Positions 9,472-23,002 are shown, counted from the first letter of the stretch. The stretch is DNA of 64,000 nucleotides from an uncultured Pantoea sp. (GCA_913775175.1 CAJYKU010000019.1:1-64000); one strand, 5' to 3'. The notes: generated from the sequence alone by a model not told the origin. Translations and numbers: made by a program.

Positions 9472-9731
9472 GCTTCAGTCCTCCTTGCGCAGCAACCTGA
9501 CTGGGTTGATTCACAAGGATACTGCGCATTAAGCGACAGGGAGTATGGTTTGCGGCAGCAGCGGCGCCGTAGTCATCACGAAAACGTGTACCAGCCTGCG
9601 CTGGCAGTGTGTTAAACAACCCCATCTTTACATCCTCTATCTCACGCGGGTGCGTGTTTTCAGTGTTTATCTATCCGGGTACGCGCCCGGCCTCGTTTGT
9701 GTCAGTGAAAATTCACTCTGTTGTAACATGC
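9472..9731. promoter_or_regulatory. plaP upstream region without genes
   Basis: Together with the puuA terminator this makes a 375-base gene-free stretch (9472-9846). Short open frames here overlap the terminator, lack ribosome sites and resemble nothing known. The plaP ribosome site AAGGAGG is at its left edge. No clear promoter hexamer pair was assigned. Confidence 0.35.
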
Positions 9732-9764
9732 AAAAAAATAACCGACGCGGTGAGCGTCGGTTAT
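9732..9764 (-). terminator. Intrinsic terminator downstream of puuA
   Basis: Read on the minus strand, ATAACCGACGC, a five-base loop and GCGTCGGTTAT form an 11-bp GC-rich stem followed directly by a run of T. It lies about 85 bases after the puuA stop and separates puuA from plaP, giving two transcripts. Confidence 0.88.
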
Positions 9765-9846
9765 GTTCTGAATTTGCAGGAGGCGTATTTTGCCCCAACC
9801 CAACGCATTATTTCAAGACGTTGTCGCAGAGAATGCAAAAAATTAA

Positions 9847-11262
9847 TCAGGCATTCTTTAACATCCAGTCGATTTCTGTGGCAGTGATTAATCTTTCAAA
9901 CTGCATTAGCTCATAATTTTTACAGCTAAACCACACTTTGGCAAATTTCTCACCCAGTAATTTTTGTAAAGGATAGCTGCTTTCAAACCCGGCAAGGGCA
10001 TCACTTTGACGGATGGGTAACGCTAACCCTTCCGCCTCGTGACCGTTGCCTTTAACCGGCTGCGGCAAAGGCAGTTGCGTATCCAGCCCGTGCAACATGC
10101 CGGCTAAAATCGCGGACATCACCAGATAGGGGTTAGCATCCGCTCCCGCCACTCGATACTCGATTCGGCGGCTTTCAATATCCCCGCAAGGAATGCGCAA
10201 CGCCACCGTGCGGTTGTTATGCCCCCACGAGGCCTGCAACGGCACGTACGCCTCTGGGACAAAACGGCGGAAGGCATTGACGTTAGGGGCCAGCAACGCC
10301 ATGGAGGCCGGCATTAAATCGATCATACCGGCCAGGGTGCGCTTCAGCAGCGGAGAGTCGCTGCCGTCGTCGCAGGCAAAGGCGTTGTGATCGGCCGCGT
10401 CCAGCATACTGATGTGTACGTGCATCCCACTGCCCGCATAGTCTTCATAGGGCTTGGCCATAAAGGTGGCGGTCATGCCGTGATTCTCAGCCACCTGCCG
10501 GATAAGGCGCTTAAGCTGGATGGCATGATCGCAGGCGCTCAGGACATCCCGTGTGTGATGCAGGTTAATTTCAAACTGCCCCGGTGACGCCTCCGCCAGC
10601 GCGCCGTCGGCAGGAATACCCTGTAGACGAGCCAGGGTATCGATATCCCGTAAGACTTCAGAGAAGTGATCAAGATTGTCCAGAGAATAGACCTGGCTCT
10701 GCATATTGCGCTCTTCGCTGCCCGGTGCGCAGGGCGGCTGAATAAAACCTTCCGCGTCGCGCTTTTTATCGACCAGATAGAACTCCAGCTCTACCGCTAC
10801 CACCGGAAACAGTCCACGGTTACGCAGCTGTTGCCACAGCCGGTTCAGGACATTTCGGGGTTCAACGTCAAAGGGAGTGCCATCTTGGTTGCACATGGTT
10901 AGCAGCAGTTGTGCAATGTGTTGCGGATCGGCGGCGGAGGGAACAAGCGTGCCGGGCACAGGAAGGCAAAGGTTATCGGGCTCACCGAGGGATTGTCCCA
11001 GTCCGGCCTCTTCAACGGTATTGCCAAGAATATCCATGGCAAAGACTGAGGCGGGAAAGTAGCAGCCCTTTTCCAGCTTAGCCAGCGCGGAGACAGGAAT
11101 GCGCTTGCCGCGAAAAACACCATTTAAATCATTGAGTAAAATATCAACGTACTGAGTTTCTGGGTGGCGCTCCAGCCAGTTTTTAACCTCGTGCTGGAAC
11201 GCGCTGGTTCGTCTCTCTTCACTGTGCAACGTGAAGTCTTCTACTTCTACCAGGTTAGTCAT
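9847..11262 (-). CDS. puuA: Gamma-glutamylputrescine synthetase PuuA
   Basis: Glutamine-synthetase-fold ligase that joins L-glutamate to putrescine with ATP, the first step of the cytoplasmic Puu pathway. From ATG 11262 the product has 471 residues (E. coli 472) and begins MTNLVEVEDF. It shows VELEFYLVDKK (metal-binding glutamates), EASPGQFEINL, GSGMHVHISM and ASWGHNNRTVALRIP, all conserved in the family, and ends ITATEIDWMLKNA as in E. coli PuuA. The longer frame to 11286 adds eight unconserved residues and is not favoured. It is divergent from puuD across a 212-base control region. Confidence 0.95.
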   Translation of the reverse strand: MTNLVEVEDFTLHSEERRTSAFQHEVKNWLERHPETQYVDILLNDLNGVFRGKRIPVSALAKLEKGCYFPASVFAMDILGNTVEEAGLGQSLGEPDNLCLPVPGTLVPSAADPQHIAQLLLTMCNQDGTPFDVEPRNVLNRLWQQLRNRGLFPVVAVELEFYLVDKKRDAEGFIQPPCAPGSEERNMQSQVYSLDNLDHFSEVLRDIDTLARLQGIPADGALAEASPGQFEINLHHTRDVLSACDHAIQLKRLIRQVAENHGMTATFMAKPYEDYAGSGMHVHISMLDAADHNAFACDDGSDSPLLKRTLAGMIDLMPASMALLAPNVNAFRRFVPEAYVPLQASWGHNNRTVALRIPCGDIESRRIEYRVAGADANPYLVMSAILAGMLHGLDTQLPLPQPVKGNGHEAEGLALPIRQSDALAGFESSYPLQKLLGEKFAKVWFSCKNYELMQFERLITATEIDWMLKNA

Positions 11263-11345
11263 GATTTCATCCGCCTTTAACCACAAAATGGGAGTGCGTA
11301 ATGCTCAAAAAAACCGCCACATCTCTAACATAGCGCTAACACAAA

Positions 11346-11418
11346 AAGTGTGCAAATGTAACAAATCTGTTTGAAGATCCGGCAGTGGGTTGCTAGATTG
11401 ACAAAATATTGCACACTT
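11346..11418. promoter_or_regulatory. Candidate operator pair in the puuA/puuD divergent region
   Basis: AAGTGTGCAA at 11346-11355 is exactly inverted as TTGCACACTT at 11409-11418. The right arm adjoins a TTGACA hexamer and AAAATATT, which partly resembles the AT-rich start of reported E. coli PuuR sites. The placement between divergent puuA and puuD fits a PuuR operator; the assignment is inference. Confidence 0.4.
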
Positions 11419-11474
11419 AACCATCAGATATGCCCTTTTCGTCAAATATTTCGAACAGCTGTTGAGGGGGAAAG

Positions 11475-12236
11475 ATGGGCATTATTTTTGACAAGCCGTT
11501 GATCGGCGTAGTGATGTGTCAGACGCATCATCACGGGCATCCGGTTCAGTCAGTGCACAATAAATATCTTGATGCCGTCGTGACCGCCGGTGGCGTGCCG
11601 CTTGCGCTGCCTCATCAGCTTATGGCTGCTCCTCATCTATCAGAAAACGCTATGGCTGCGCTGGACGGCATTTTACTGACCGGCAGCCCCAGCAACCTTG
11701 AACCCTGGCTGTATGGTGAAGCAGGCGAAGAACCCAACGCGGATGCCGGACGGGACCGGCTGGCCTTTAACCTGATTACTCACGCCGTGGGTAAGCAACT
11801 CCCGCTCTTTGGCATCTGCCGCGGCATGCAGGAGCTGGTAGTCGCCAACGGCGGCGCACTTTACCGTCATCTTAACCAGCATCCACAGTTTCAGCGCCAT
11901 CACGACGATGACGCGGCCCCGCTGTCGCAACAGTATGCCCCTGCTCATGATGTGAATATTGAACCCGGAGGGCTACTGGCTGCACTGCTCGGCCCGGCGC
12001 CGTTAACCGTGAATTCCGTTCATCATCAGGGGATACGCGAAACCGGGCCACAGCTGCGCATTGAAGCCCGCGCGCCAGATGGCCTGATTGAGGCGGTCAG
12101 CCTCACACGGCATCCTTTTGCGTTGGCAGTACAGTGGCATCCCGAGTGGCAGTTGAAACCTGCAACGCCGGCCTTTGCGCTGTTTAACGGCTTTATCCAG
12201 GCCGCGCGACATTATCAACGGAAAAAGCAGCAATGA
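11475..12236 (+). CDS. puuD: Gamma-glutamyl-GABA hydrolase PuuD
   Basis: Class I glutamine amidotransferase-like hydrolase that splits gamma-glutamyl-GABA into glutamate and GABA, the last Puu step. The 253-residue product has the nucleophile elbow FGICRGMQE with C115 and the HPEW motif carrying the catalytic His, in the peptidase C26 arrangement. LTGSPSN matches the oxyanion-side segment of E. coli PuuD. ATG 11475 follows a GAGGGGGAAAG ribosome site. The stop overlaps the puuR start by four bases (ATGA), so the two are translationally coupled. Confidence 0.93.
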   Translation: MGIIFDKPLIGVVMCQTHHHGHPVQSVHNKYLDAVVTAGGVPLALPHQLMAAPHLSENAMAALDGILLTGSPSNLEPWLYGEAGEEPNADAGRDRLAFNLITHAVGKQLPLFGICRGMQELVVANGGALYRHLNQHPQFQRHHDDDAAPLSQQYAPAHDVNIEPGGLLAALLGPAPLTVNSVHHQGIRETGPQLRIEARAPDGLIEAVSLTRHPFALAVQWHPEWQLKPATPAFALFNGFIQAARHYQRKKQQ

Positions 12237-12790
12237 ATGATGCGAATCAGGCGCCCGGACGTCGGCTGTCGCAAATTCGCCAGGCGATGGGATTATCTCA
12301 ACGGCGCGTCGCTGAACTGGCTGGCCTGACGCACAGTGCCATCAGCACCATCGAGCAGGACAAGGTCAGCCCGGCGGTCAGCACGCTGCAAAAACTGTTG
12401 AAAGTTTATGGTCTGTCGCTGTCGGAATTTTTCTCCGAACCTCACAGCCAGGATGCGCCCAACGTGGTTGTCCGGCCCGAGGATCTGCTGGAGATCGGCA
12501 GCCAGGGCGTCTCGCTTAAACTGGTTGATAACGGCATGAAAACGCGTGCGTTAGGCATGCTGCTGGAAACCTATCAACCCGGTGCCAGCACGGGCGAAAA
12601 ATTACGTCATGCCGGCGAAGAGACCGGCACGCTGCTGGAGGGCCAGATTGTACTGGAAGTTAACGGTCAGCAATTTCATCTCAGGGCCGGAGAAAGTTAT
12701 GTGATCGACACAGGCTTGCCGCACAGCTTTACGAATCATGCCGATGTGCCCTGCCGCATCGTCAGTGCCCATACGCCCGCCAATTTTTGA
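12233..12790 (+). CDS. puuR: Putrescine-responsive repressor PuuR
   Basis: Transcriptional repressor of the puu genes, relieved by putrescine in E. coli. The 185-residue protein has an N-terminal XRE-type helix-turn-helix (residues 11-65; GLSQRRVAELAGLTHSAIS) and a C-terminal cupin domain (about 110-180; GEKLRHAGEETGTLLEG, PHSFTN), the standard PuuR layout. It overlaps puuD by four bases, matching the puuD-puuR order of E. coli. In E. coli the next gene is puuC; here puuB follows after 27 bases. Confidence 0.93.
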   Translation: MNDANQAPGRRLSQIRQAMGLSQRRVAELAGLTHSAISTIEQDKVSPAVSTLQKLLKVYGLSLSEFFSEPHSQDAPNVVVRPEDLLEIGSQGVSLKLVDNGMKTRALGMLLETYQPGASTGEKLRHAGEETGTLLEGQIVLEVNGQQFHLRAGESYVIDTGLPHSFTNHADVPCRIVSAHTPANF

Positions 12791-12817
12791 CTGGGGCCGT
12801 CTGCCAAGGAGCTAAAT

Positions 12818-14095
12818 ATGAATTATGTGGAAAATTACTATACCGCAACAATGAATCCACATGCGCCCTGGCCAGTATTACAGGAAAGCATTCAGTGTGA
12901 CGTCTGCATTATCGGCGCGGGCTTTACCGGCCTGTCAGCCGGTTTGTTTTTAACCGAGGCGGGCTATGATGTGGTATTGCTTGAAGCCGCGCGGGTCGGT
13001 TTTGGTGCCAGCGGTCGCAACGGCGGACAGGCCGTGAACTCCTACAGCCGGGACGTGGATGTGATTGAACAGCGTTATGGCAAAGACACCGCGAAAATGC
13101 TGGGCAGCATGATGTTTGAAGGCGGGGATATCATCCGCGATCGTATCGATCGTTATGCGATCGCCTGCGACTACCGCCCGGGTGGCATTTTTGCCGCCTT
13201 TAATTCTCGTCAGATGGCGCATCTGGCTAAACAAAAAGCGGCCTGGGCGCGCTATGGCAACAATGAGCTGGAACTGCTGGACGAACGGGGCATTCGGCGG
13301 GAAGTCGCGACAGAACGCTATGTCGGCGGACTACTCGACAAACGTGGTGCGCATCTGCATCCACTGAATCTGGCGCTGGGCGAAGCCGACGCGATTCGTC
13401 GTCACGGCGGACGCATTTATGAGCATTCTGCTGCGTTAAGCGTTGACTATGGTGCGCCAAACCGGGTGAAAACAGCACAAGGTGAAGTGCGCGCCACTTT
13501 TCTGATCTTCGCGGGTAACGCCTATTTACCTTCGGAGCTGGAACCACGCCTGAGCCGGAAAAGCATGCCGTGCGGCTCGCAGATTATCGCGACCGAGCCG
13601 CTGTCGCGCGATCGGGCGCTTGCGCTGTTACCCAATAACTATTCGGTCGAGGACTGTAACTATCTGCTGGATTATTTCCGCCTGACCGCAGACAACCGCC
13701 TGCTATACGGCGGCGGGGTCGTTTATGGCGCGCGGGAACCCGGCGACGTGGAGAAAATGATCCGTCCCAAGATGCTGCGCACCTTTCCGCAGTTGCATAA
13801 CGTAAAAATTGATTTCGCCTGGAGCGGCAATTTTTTGCTGACGCTGTCGCGCATGCCGCAGTTTGGTCGGCTGGAAAACAACGTGTATTTTATGCAGGGC
13901 GACAGCGGTCACGGCGTCACCTGTACTCACCTTTCCGGCAAGCTTATCAGCGAAGTGCTGCGCGGCGATGCGGAGCGCTTCGACGCCTTTGCGAAGCTTC
14001 CACATCTGCCCTTCCCTGGCGGACGGCGGTTTAAAGTGCCTCTGACGGCGATGGGCGCCGCCTGGTATGCGCTGCGCGACCGGCTCGGCGTATGA
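12818..14095 (+). CDS. puuB: Gamma-glutamylputrescine oxidase PuuB
   Basis: FAD-dependent amine oxidase (DAO family) that oxidises gamma-glutamylputrescine to gamma-glutamyl-aminobutyraldehyde, with release of ammonia and H2O2. The 425-residue product has the dinucleotide-binding motif CIIGAGFTGLSAGLFL (about residues 29-44) with a following acidic LLEAARVGFGASGRNGG, and the C-terminal FAD contact MQGDSGHGVTCTHLSGKL. These agree with E. coli PuuB (426 residues). AAGGAG lies upstream of ATG 12818. The aldehyde dehydrogenase puuC that would take the product is absent from the window. Confidence 0.93.
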   Translation: MNYVENYYTATMNPHAPWPVLQESIQCDVCIIGAGFTGLSAGLFLTEAGYDVVLLEAARVGFGASGRNGGQAVNSYSRDVDVIEQRYGKDTAKMLGSMMFEGGDIIRDRIDRYAIACDYRPGGIFAAFNSRQMAHLAKQKAAWARYGNNELELLDERGIRREVATERYVGGLLDKRGAHLHPLNLALGEADAIRRHGGRIYEHSAALSVDYGAPNRVKTAQGEVRATFLIFAGNAYLPSELEPRLSRKSMPCGSQIIATEPLSRDRALALLPNNYSVEDCNYLLDYFRLTADNRLLYGGGVVYGAREPGDVEKMIRPKMLRTFPQLHNVKIDFAWSGNFLLTLSRMPQFGRLENNVYFMQGDSGHGVTCTHLSGKLISEVLRGDAERFDAFAKLPHLPFPGGRRFKVPLTAMGAAWYALRDRLGV

Positions 14096-14128
14096 ATACC
14101 GGGTTGCGCATGCAGGGCAGCGCCAGCG

Positions 14129-14956
14129 TTATTCCAGCGGCATTTTTTGGGGATCGTCGTAGCGGTACTCAAAACCCAGCTCATGACAGATACGCGAACC
14201 GTCTATCAGCTTACCGCTGTCGTCACTCGCCTCTGCGGCGAAAGTCGGCGGCGTCATGCCGAGCTGGCGTGACACGCGGGGATAAAAGTGCGCGCGGGAC
14301 GGATGTTTCAGAGAGCACAGGTTAAAGGTCCGGCCGCCCCTGGGCGTTTGCAGCAGCAGCATGATCGCTTCCACCACATCATCAAGGTGAACCAGATTGA
14401 CCCCGTGGGAACCGTTGGGTAGCGCCTGCTTACCGGCCAAAAAACGTCCCGGATGACGCCTGGGCCCCACCAGCCCCGCCAGACGCAGAACATCCACGCT
14501 GGTACCGGGCAGATCGTGCAGCCAGTTTTCCAGATCCACCAGCGTTTTGCCCGCTGTGGTTTCCGGCTGCAGCAGGCTTTTTTCCGTTTTGATCCCCGAA
14601 CTGCCGCCGTAGACGGAGGTTGAGCTGGTGAAAATAATGCGCGGTACGCTATGGGCCAACGCCGTATCTACTACGTTTTGTACCGCCTGGACGTAGGCGT
14701 CCCCGCCCTCTGCCGTGCGGCTGGCGGGTAAGGTGACGACCAGGGCGTCAACGTCGAACAGCACATCCAGATCTTCAGCATCGCAGATAAGGTCGGGCGT
14801 CAGTTCCAGTTGAAACGCGTCTAACCCGCAGCGACGGGCCGCCTCAACGCCATCCGGCGTGGTTTTGCTGCCTGTCACCTGCCAGCCTCGGGCGCTCAAC
14901 GCCATGGCTAACGGCATGCCCAGCCAACCCAGTCCTACTATTGCGACCTTTTTCAT
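14129..14956 (-). CDS. yeeZ: NAD(P)-binding oxidoreductase-like protein YeeZ
   Basis: Rossmann-fold protein of the atypical short-chain dehydrogenase class; its reaction is unknown. The 275-residue product starts with the nucleotide-binding motif VAIVGLGWLGMPLA (about residues 4-17). It carries TSSTSVYGG and LRLAGLVGPRRHPGRF, typical of extended SDR-like proteins, and matches E. coli YeeZ throughout. YeeZ precedes the his operon in E. coli as well, which confirms the backbone. The E. coli LysR gene yeeY that separates plaP and yeeZ is missing, with the puu genes in its place. Confidence 0.9.
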   Translation of the reverse strand: MKKVAIVGLGWLGMPLAMALSARGWQVTGSKTTPDGVEAARRCGLDAFQLELTPDLICDAEDLDVLFDVDALVVTLPASRTAEGGDAYVQAVQNVVDTALAHSVPRIIFTSSTSVYGGSSGIKTEKSLLQPETTAGKTLVDLENWLHDLPGTSVDVLRLAGLVGPRRHPGRFLAGKQALPNGSHGVNLVHLDDVVEAIMLLLQTPRGGRTFNLCSLKHPSRAHFYPRVSRQLGMTPPTFAAEASDDSGKLIDGSRICHELGFEYRYDDPQKMPLE

Positions 14957-15064
14957 GTTGTCTCCTGCTGCAGACTCAAAGATTCTTTCATCTTAAGCTC
15001 CCCCTGAGTTGCAAACCAGTTCAAAGTGTTTCGGCGCTTTGCGAATATCAACATTAAAAAAGAG

Positions 15065-15093
15065 TTGCCAATTTCAACTATCTTCGTTAGGTT
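15065..15093 (+). promoter_or_regulatory. his operon promoter
   Basis: TTGCCA (15065-15070) and TAGGTT (15088-15093) are separated by 17 bases. TAGGTT is also the -10 of the E. coli his promoter, and the site lies about 43 bases before the leader-peptide start. Confidence 0.7.
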
Positions 15094-15135
15094 AATTCCA
15101 CACAAATGAATAATATTTCATTAACCGAGAATTTT

Positions 15136-15183
15136 ATGACACGCGTTCAGTTCAACCATCATCACCACCATCACCCTGACTAG
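15136..15183 (+). CDS. hisL: his operon leader peptide
   Basis: Fifteen-residue leader [15 protein letters not shown] with six consecutive histidine codons (E. coli HisL has seven). Ribosome stalling at these codons when charged tRNA-His is scarce favours the antiterminator fold and lets transcription enter hisG. The gene is immediately followed by the attenuator RNA elements and is too short for routine gene calling. Confidence 0.93.
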   Translation: MTRVQFNHHHHHHPD

Positions 15184-15216
15184 TCTTTCAGGCGATGTGT
15201 GCTGGGAGACGTTCAG

Positions 15217-15280
15217 GATCTTCCAGTGGTGCGAGCGCAAAGAGAGCCCCCGGAAGATCGTCTTCCGGGGGCTTTTTTTA
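15217..15280 (+). terminator. his attenuator with competing antiterminator
   Basis: The terminator is a perfect 13-bp stem, AGCCCCCGGAAGA (15245-15257) with TCTTCCGGGGGCT (15261-15273), loop TCG, ending in a T7 run. An upstream segment GATCTTCC (15217-15224) is complementary to GGAAGATC (15252-15259) in the left arm, so pairing between them would block the terminator. Confidence 0.93.
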
Positions 15281-15335
15281 TGGACAAACGCAAACGCAGC
15301 ACGTTCAGACAGGATTAAATAAGAGGACAGGAACC

Positions 15336-16235
15336 ATGTTAGATAACACCCGTTTACGCATAGCTATGCAGAAATCTGGCCGTTTGAGTGATGAATCACG
15401 CGAACTGCTGGCACGCTGTGGTATCAAAATCAACCTTCAGCAGCAGCGTCTGATTGCGTTTGCGGAGAACATGCCTATCGATATTCTGCGGGTTCGCGAT
15501 GACGATATTCCAGGCCTGGTAATGGATGGCGTGGTCGACCTCGGCATTGTGGGTGAAAACGTGCTGGAAGAAGAGCTGCTGACCCGCCGTGCCCAGGGCG
15601 AAGACCCGCGCTATTTTACCCTGCGTCGCCTGGACTTTGGTGGCTGCCGTCTGTCGCTGGCGATGCCGGTTGACGCTGAATATAGCGGCCCGCAGTGCCT
15701 CGACAACGCCCGTATCGCTACCTCCTATCCGCACCTGCTGAAAAAATATCTTGATAAACAGGGTATCGCGTTTAAATCATGCCTGCTGAACGGCTCAGTA
15801 GAAGTTGCGCCACGTGCTGGTCTGGCAGATGCCATCTGCGATCTGGTGTCGACCGGTGCCACGCTGGAAGCGAACGGCCTGCGTGAAGTTGAGGTTATCT
15901 ACCGCTCAAAAGCCGTGCTGATCCAGCGCGATGGCGAGCTGCCTGCTGCCAAACAGGAGCTGGTGGATAAAATGATGACGCGTATCCAGGGCGTAATCAA
16001 AGCGCGTGAATCCAAATACATCATGCTGCACGCGCCAAGTGAGCGTCTGGAAGAGGTGATTGCCCTGTTGCCTGGCGCTGAGCGCCCTACGGTCTTACCG
16101 CTGGCGGGGGAAGTGAGCCGCGTGGCAATGCACATGGTCAGCAGTGAAACGCTGTTCTGGGAAACCATGGAAAAACTGAAAGCGCTGGGTGCCAGCTCTA
16201 TCCTGGTGCTGCCAATTGAAAAAATGCTGGAGTAA
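15336..16235 (+). CDS. hisG: ATP phosphoribosyltransferase HisG
   Basis: Catalyses the first committed step of histidine synthesis, condensing ATP and PRPP; inhibited by histidine. The 299-residue product equals E. coli HisG in length. It shows the periplasmic-binding-protein-like catalytic domains ([44 protein letters not shown], the PRPP loop) and a C-terminal regulatory domain from about residue 225 (the long-form HisG). ATG 15336 with AGGACAGGAACC upstream is preferred; the frame extends back to 15195 but runs through the attenuator. First gene of hisGDCBHAFI. Confidence 0.97.
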   Translation: MLDNTRLRIAMQKSGRLSDESRELLARCGIKINLQQQRLIAFAENMPIDILRVRDDDIPGLVMDGVVDLGIVGENVLEEELLTRRAQGEDPRYFTLRRLDFGGCRLSLAMPVDAEYSGPQCLDNARIATSYPHLLKKYLDKQGIAFKSCLLNGSVEVAPRAGLADAICDLVSTGATLEANGLREVEVIYRSKAVLIQRDGELPAAKQELVDKMMTRIQGVIKARESKYIMLHAPSERLEEVIALLPGAERPTVLPLAGEVSRVAMHMVSSETLFWETMEKLKALGASSILVLPIEKMLE

Positions 16236-16238
16236 CCA

Positions 16239-18613
<2,375 letters not shown>

Positions 18614-18615
18614 GC

Positions 18616-19682
18616 ATGAGCCAGAAGATCCTTTTTATTGACCGTGACGGCACGCTGATTGCCGAGCCGCCGTCCGATTTTCAGGTAGATCGCCTGGATA
18701 AACTGGCCCTGGAAAAAGATGTGATCCCTGCACTGCTGGCGCTGCAGGCTGCTGGCTATCAGCTGGTGATGGTCACCAACCAGGATGGGCTGGGTACCGC
18801 GCGCTTCCCGCAGGCGGATTTCGATGCCCCACACAACCTGATGATGCAGATTTTCTCATCCCAGGGCATTCAATTCAGCGACGTGCTGATCTGTCCGCAT
18901 ATGCCGGATGAAGGATGCAGCTGTCGTAAACCTCAGACCAGACTGGTTGAGGCATTCCTGGCCGAAGGGACGCTGGATAAAACCCGTAGCTATGTGATTG
19001 GCGATCGCCTCACCGATCTGCAGCTGGCTGAAAACATGGGTATTCAGGGCCTGCGTTATGGTGCTGAAGGAGAGAACTGGGCGGAAATCCAGGCGCGTCT
19101 GACCCGACGTGACCGTCACGCTCTGGTAAACCGTCACACCAAAGAGACACAGATTCAGGTTGAGGTCTGGCTGGATCGCGAAGGCGACAGCAAAATCAAC
19201 ACCGGCGTTGGTTTCTTCGATCATATGCTGGATCAGATTGCGGTACATGGCGGTTTCCGCATGAATATTGATGTCAAAGGCGATCTCTATATCGATGATC
19301 ACCATACCGTAGAAGATACCGGTCTGGCGCTGGGCGAAGCACTACTGAGAGCACTGGGCGACAAGCGCGGCATTGGTCGTTTCGGATTTGTACTGCCGAT
19401 GGATGAGTGCCTGGCGCGCTGCGCGCTGGATATCTCCGGCCGCCCTCACCTGGAATATAAAGCGGAATTCAGCTATCAGCGCGTGGGCGACCTCAGCACT
19501 GAAATGGTTGAGCACTTTTTCCGCTCACTCTCCTACGCCATGATGAGCACGCTGCACCTGAAAACCAAAGGCCGTAACGATCATCATCGCGTTGAGAGTC
19601 TGTTTAAAGCCTTTGGCCGCACACTGCGTCAGGCAATTCGCGTTGAGGGTAATACGCTGCCGAGCTCAAAAGGAGTGCTGTG

Positions 19683-19683
<1 letters not shown>
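18616..19683 (+). CDS. hisB: Bifunctional histidinol-phosphatase/imidazoleglycerol-phosphate dehydratase HisB
   Basis: Fusion enzyme for two non-consecutive steps. Residues 1 to about 165 form the HAD phosphatase (FIDRDGT with D9 and D11; Cys/His zinc site [14 protein letters not shown]). Residues from about 167 form the dehydratase, with HxxxHH-type metal motifs [24 protein letters not shown] and NDHHRVE. The length of 355 residues equals E. coli HisB. I chose ATG 18616, just after the hisC stop, rather than the upstream frame opening inside hisC. Confidence 0.97.
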
Positions 19684-21761
<2,078 letters not shown>

Positions 21762-21768
<7 letters not shown>

Positions 21769-22373
21769 CAGCAGAGCAACTGGCCCGACTGGATTGGGCT
21801 AAAACCGCAGGCATGATGCCTGTTATCGTCCAGCATGCTGTTTCCGGCGAAGTGCTGATGCATGGATATATGAATGAAGCCGCACTGCATAAAACGCTGG
21901 CTGACGGCAATGTTACCTTTTTCTCCCGCACGAAAAACCGGCTCTGGACTAAAGGCGAAACCTCCGGCCACTTTCTGCAGGTAGCCAGCATCACTCCGGA
22001 TTGTGATAACGATACGCTGCTGGTGCTGGCGCATCCTGTCGGGCCTACCTGTCATCTGGGCACCAGCAGCTGTTTCTCGCCTGCTGCGCCGGACTGGACC
22101 TTTCTCTATCAGCTGGAACAGCTGCTGGCATCGCGTAAAAGCGCTGACCCGGCCAGCTCTTATACGGCAAAACTCTATGCCAGCGGAACCAAGCGTATCG
22201 CCCAGAAAGTGGGGGAAGAAGGCGTCGAAACCGCGCTGGCCGCTACGGTAAACGATCGTGATGAGCTGACCAATGAAGCCTCAGATCTGCTCTATCATTT
22301 GCTGGTACTGCTACAGGATCAGCAGCTGGATCTCAGCACCATCATTAATAATCTGCGCGCGCGCCATCAGTAA
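21762..22373 (+). CDS. hisI: Bifunctional phosphoribosyl-AMP cyclohydrolase/phosphoribosyl-ATP pyrophosphatase HisI(E)
   Basis: Catalyses the second and third steps. Residues 1 to about 115 are the cyclohydrolase ([17 protein letters not shown]; zinc ligands in DCDNDTLL and [11 protein letters not shown]). From about 115 onward is the alpha-helical pyrophosphatase ([31 protein letters not shown]). The 203 residues equal E. coli HisIE. The start is GTG 21762 within the hisF 3' end, giving [12 protein letters not shown], aligned with E. coli MLTEQQ. Confidence 0.96.
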
Positions 22374-22383
22374 ACACTGCGCA

Positions 22384-22425
22384 GGATGCTGCCCGGACAG
22401 GATGTTTCAGGTCTGTGCAGCATCC
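22384..22425 (+). terminator. Hairpin after hisI
   Basis: GGATGCTGC (22384-22392) pairs with GCAGCATCC (22417-22425). It follows the end of the his operon by 11 bases. No T-tract is present, so it may be a weak terminator or a processing signal. Confidence 0.4.
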
Positions 22426-22525
22426 CGCATGTGCCGGATTCTGCTCTCAGGCGTAGTGGTGAAACGCTCTGCCTGTCAGTCAGCCCCGCCGGGTTTTCTT
22501 AATAGCCAAACCTGTGGAAAGCAAT

Positions 22526-23002
22526 ATGACCACCAGAGAAAAACTTATCAGATTGCTGGATCAGCAGCAGGCCCGTTATCGTCTGCTGCAGCATACTGCC
22601 GCCGGTAAATGCGAAGCAGTTGCGGCAATTCGCGGTACAGAAACCGGGCAAGGCGCAAAGGCGCTGGTGTGTCATGTAAAAGGGAATGGTATTAAGCAGT
22701 ATGTGCTGGCGGTGCTGCCAGCCGATCAACAGGCAGATCTCAGCAAAGTGGCAGCAGCAGCTGGCGGTCAACGGGCGTCGCTGGCCTCGCCTGCGGAAGT
22801 CGCTGCGCTGACCGGTTGCGTATCTGGCGCTATTCCACCCTTTAGTTTTCATGCGGATTTACAGCTGATAGTTGATCCATTGCTGTTTGAACGCTACAGC
22901 GAAATCGCTTTTAACGCCGGCACGCTGGATTGTTCCATCATGCTGCAGTGCGCAGACTATCAGCGACTGCATGGTGGTAACGTAATGAAAATAATCCTCT
23001 AA
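22526..23002 (+). CDS. YbaK/ProX-type aminoacyl-tRNA deacylase-like protein
   Basis: Single-domain member of the YbaK/aminoacyl-tRNA-synthetase-associated family, whose characterised members hydrolyse mischarged aminoacyl-tRNAs. The 158-residue product shows KALVCHVKGNGIKQYVLAVLPADQQADL (conserved beta-strands with the lysine), ASPAEVAALTGCVSGAIPPF (the G-x-[IV]-x-P loop) and a C-terminal AGTLDCSIML. ATG 22526 is taken, with GGAAAG seven to nine bases upstream; a GTG at 22514 is possible but unlikely. Which amino acid it edits cannot be told. It stands alone between the his operon and a binding-protein gene. Confidence 0.8.
   Translation: MTTREKLIRLLDQQQARYRLLQHTAAGKCEAVAAIRGTETGQGAKALVCHVKGNGIKQYVLAVLPADQQADLSKVAAAAGGQRASLASPAEVAALTGCVSGAIPPFSFHADLQLIVDPLLFERYSEIAFNAGTLDCSIMLQCADYQRLHGGNVMKIIL

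Noticed and set aside
9433-9916. Small plus-strand frames between plaP and puuA
   Set aside because: They cross the puuA terminator and gene ends, and lack ribosome sites and similarity.
15151-15177. Histidine run resembling an engineered tag
   Set aside because: It is the natural control codon run of hisL, followed by the matching attenuator.
15195-15335. Upstream extension of hisG
   Set aside because: It overlaps the his attenuator; the 299-residue form from 15336 equals known HisG.
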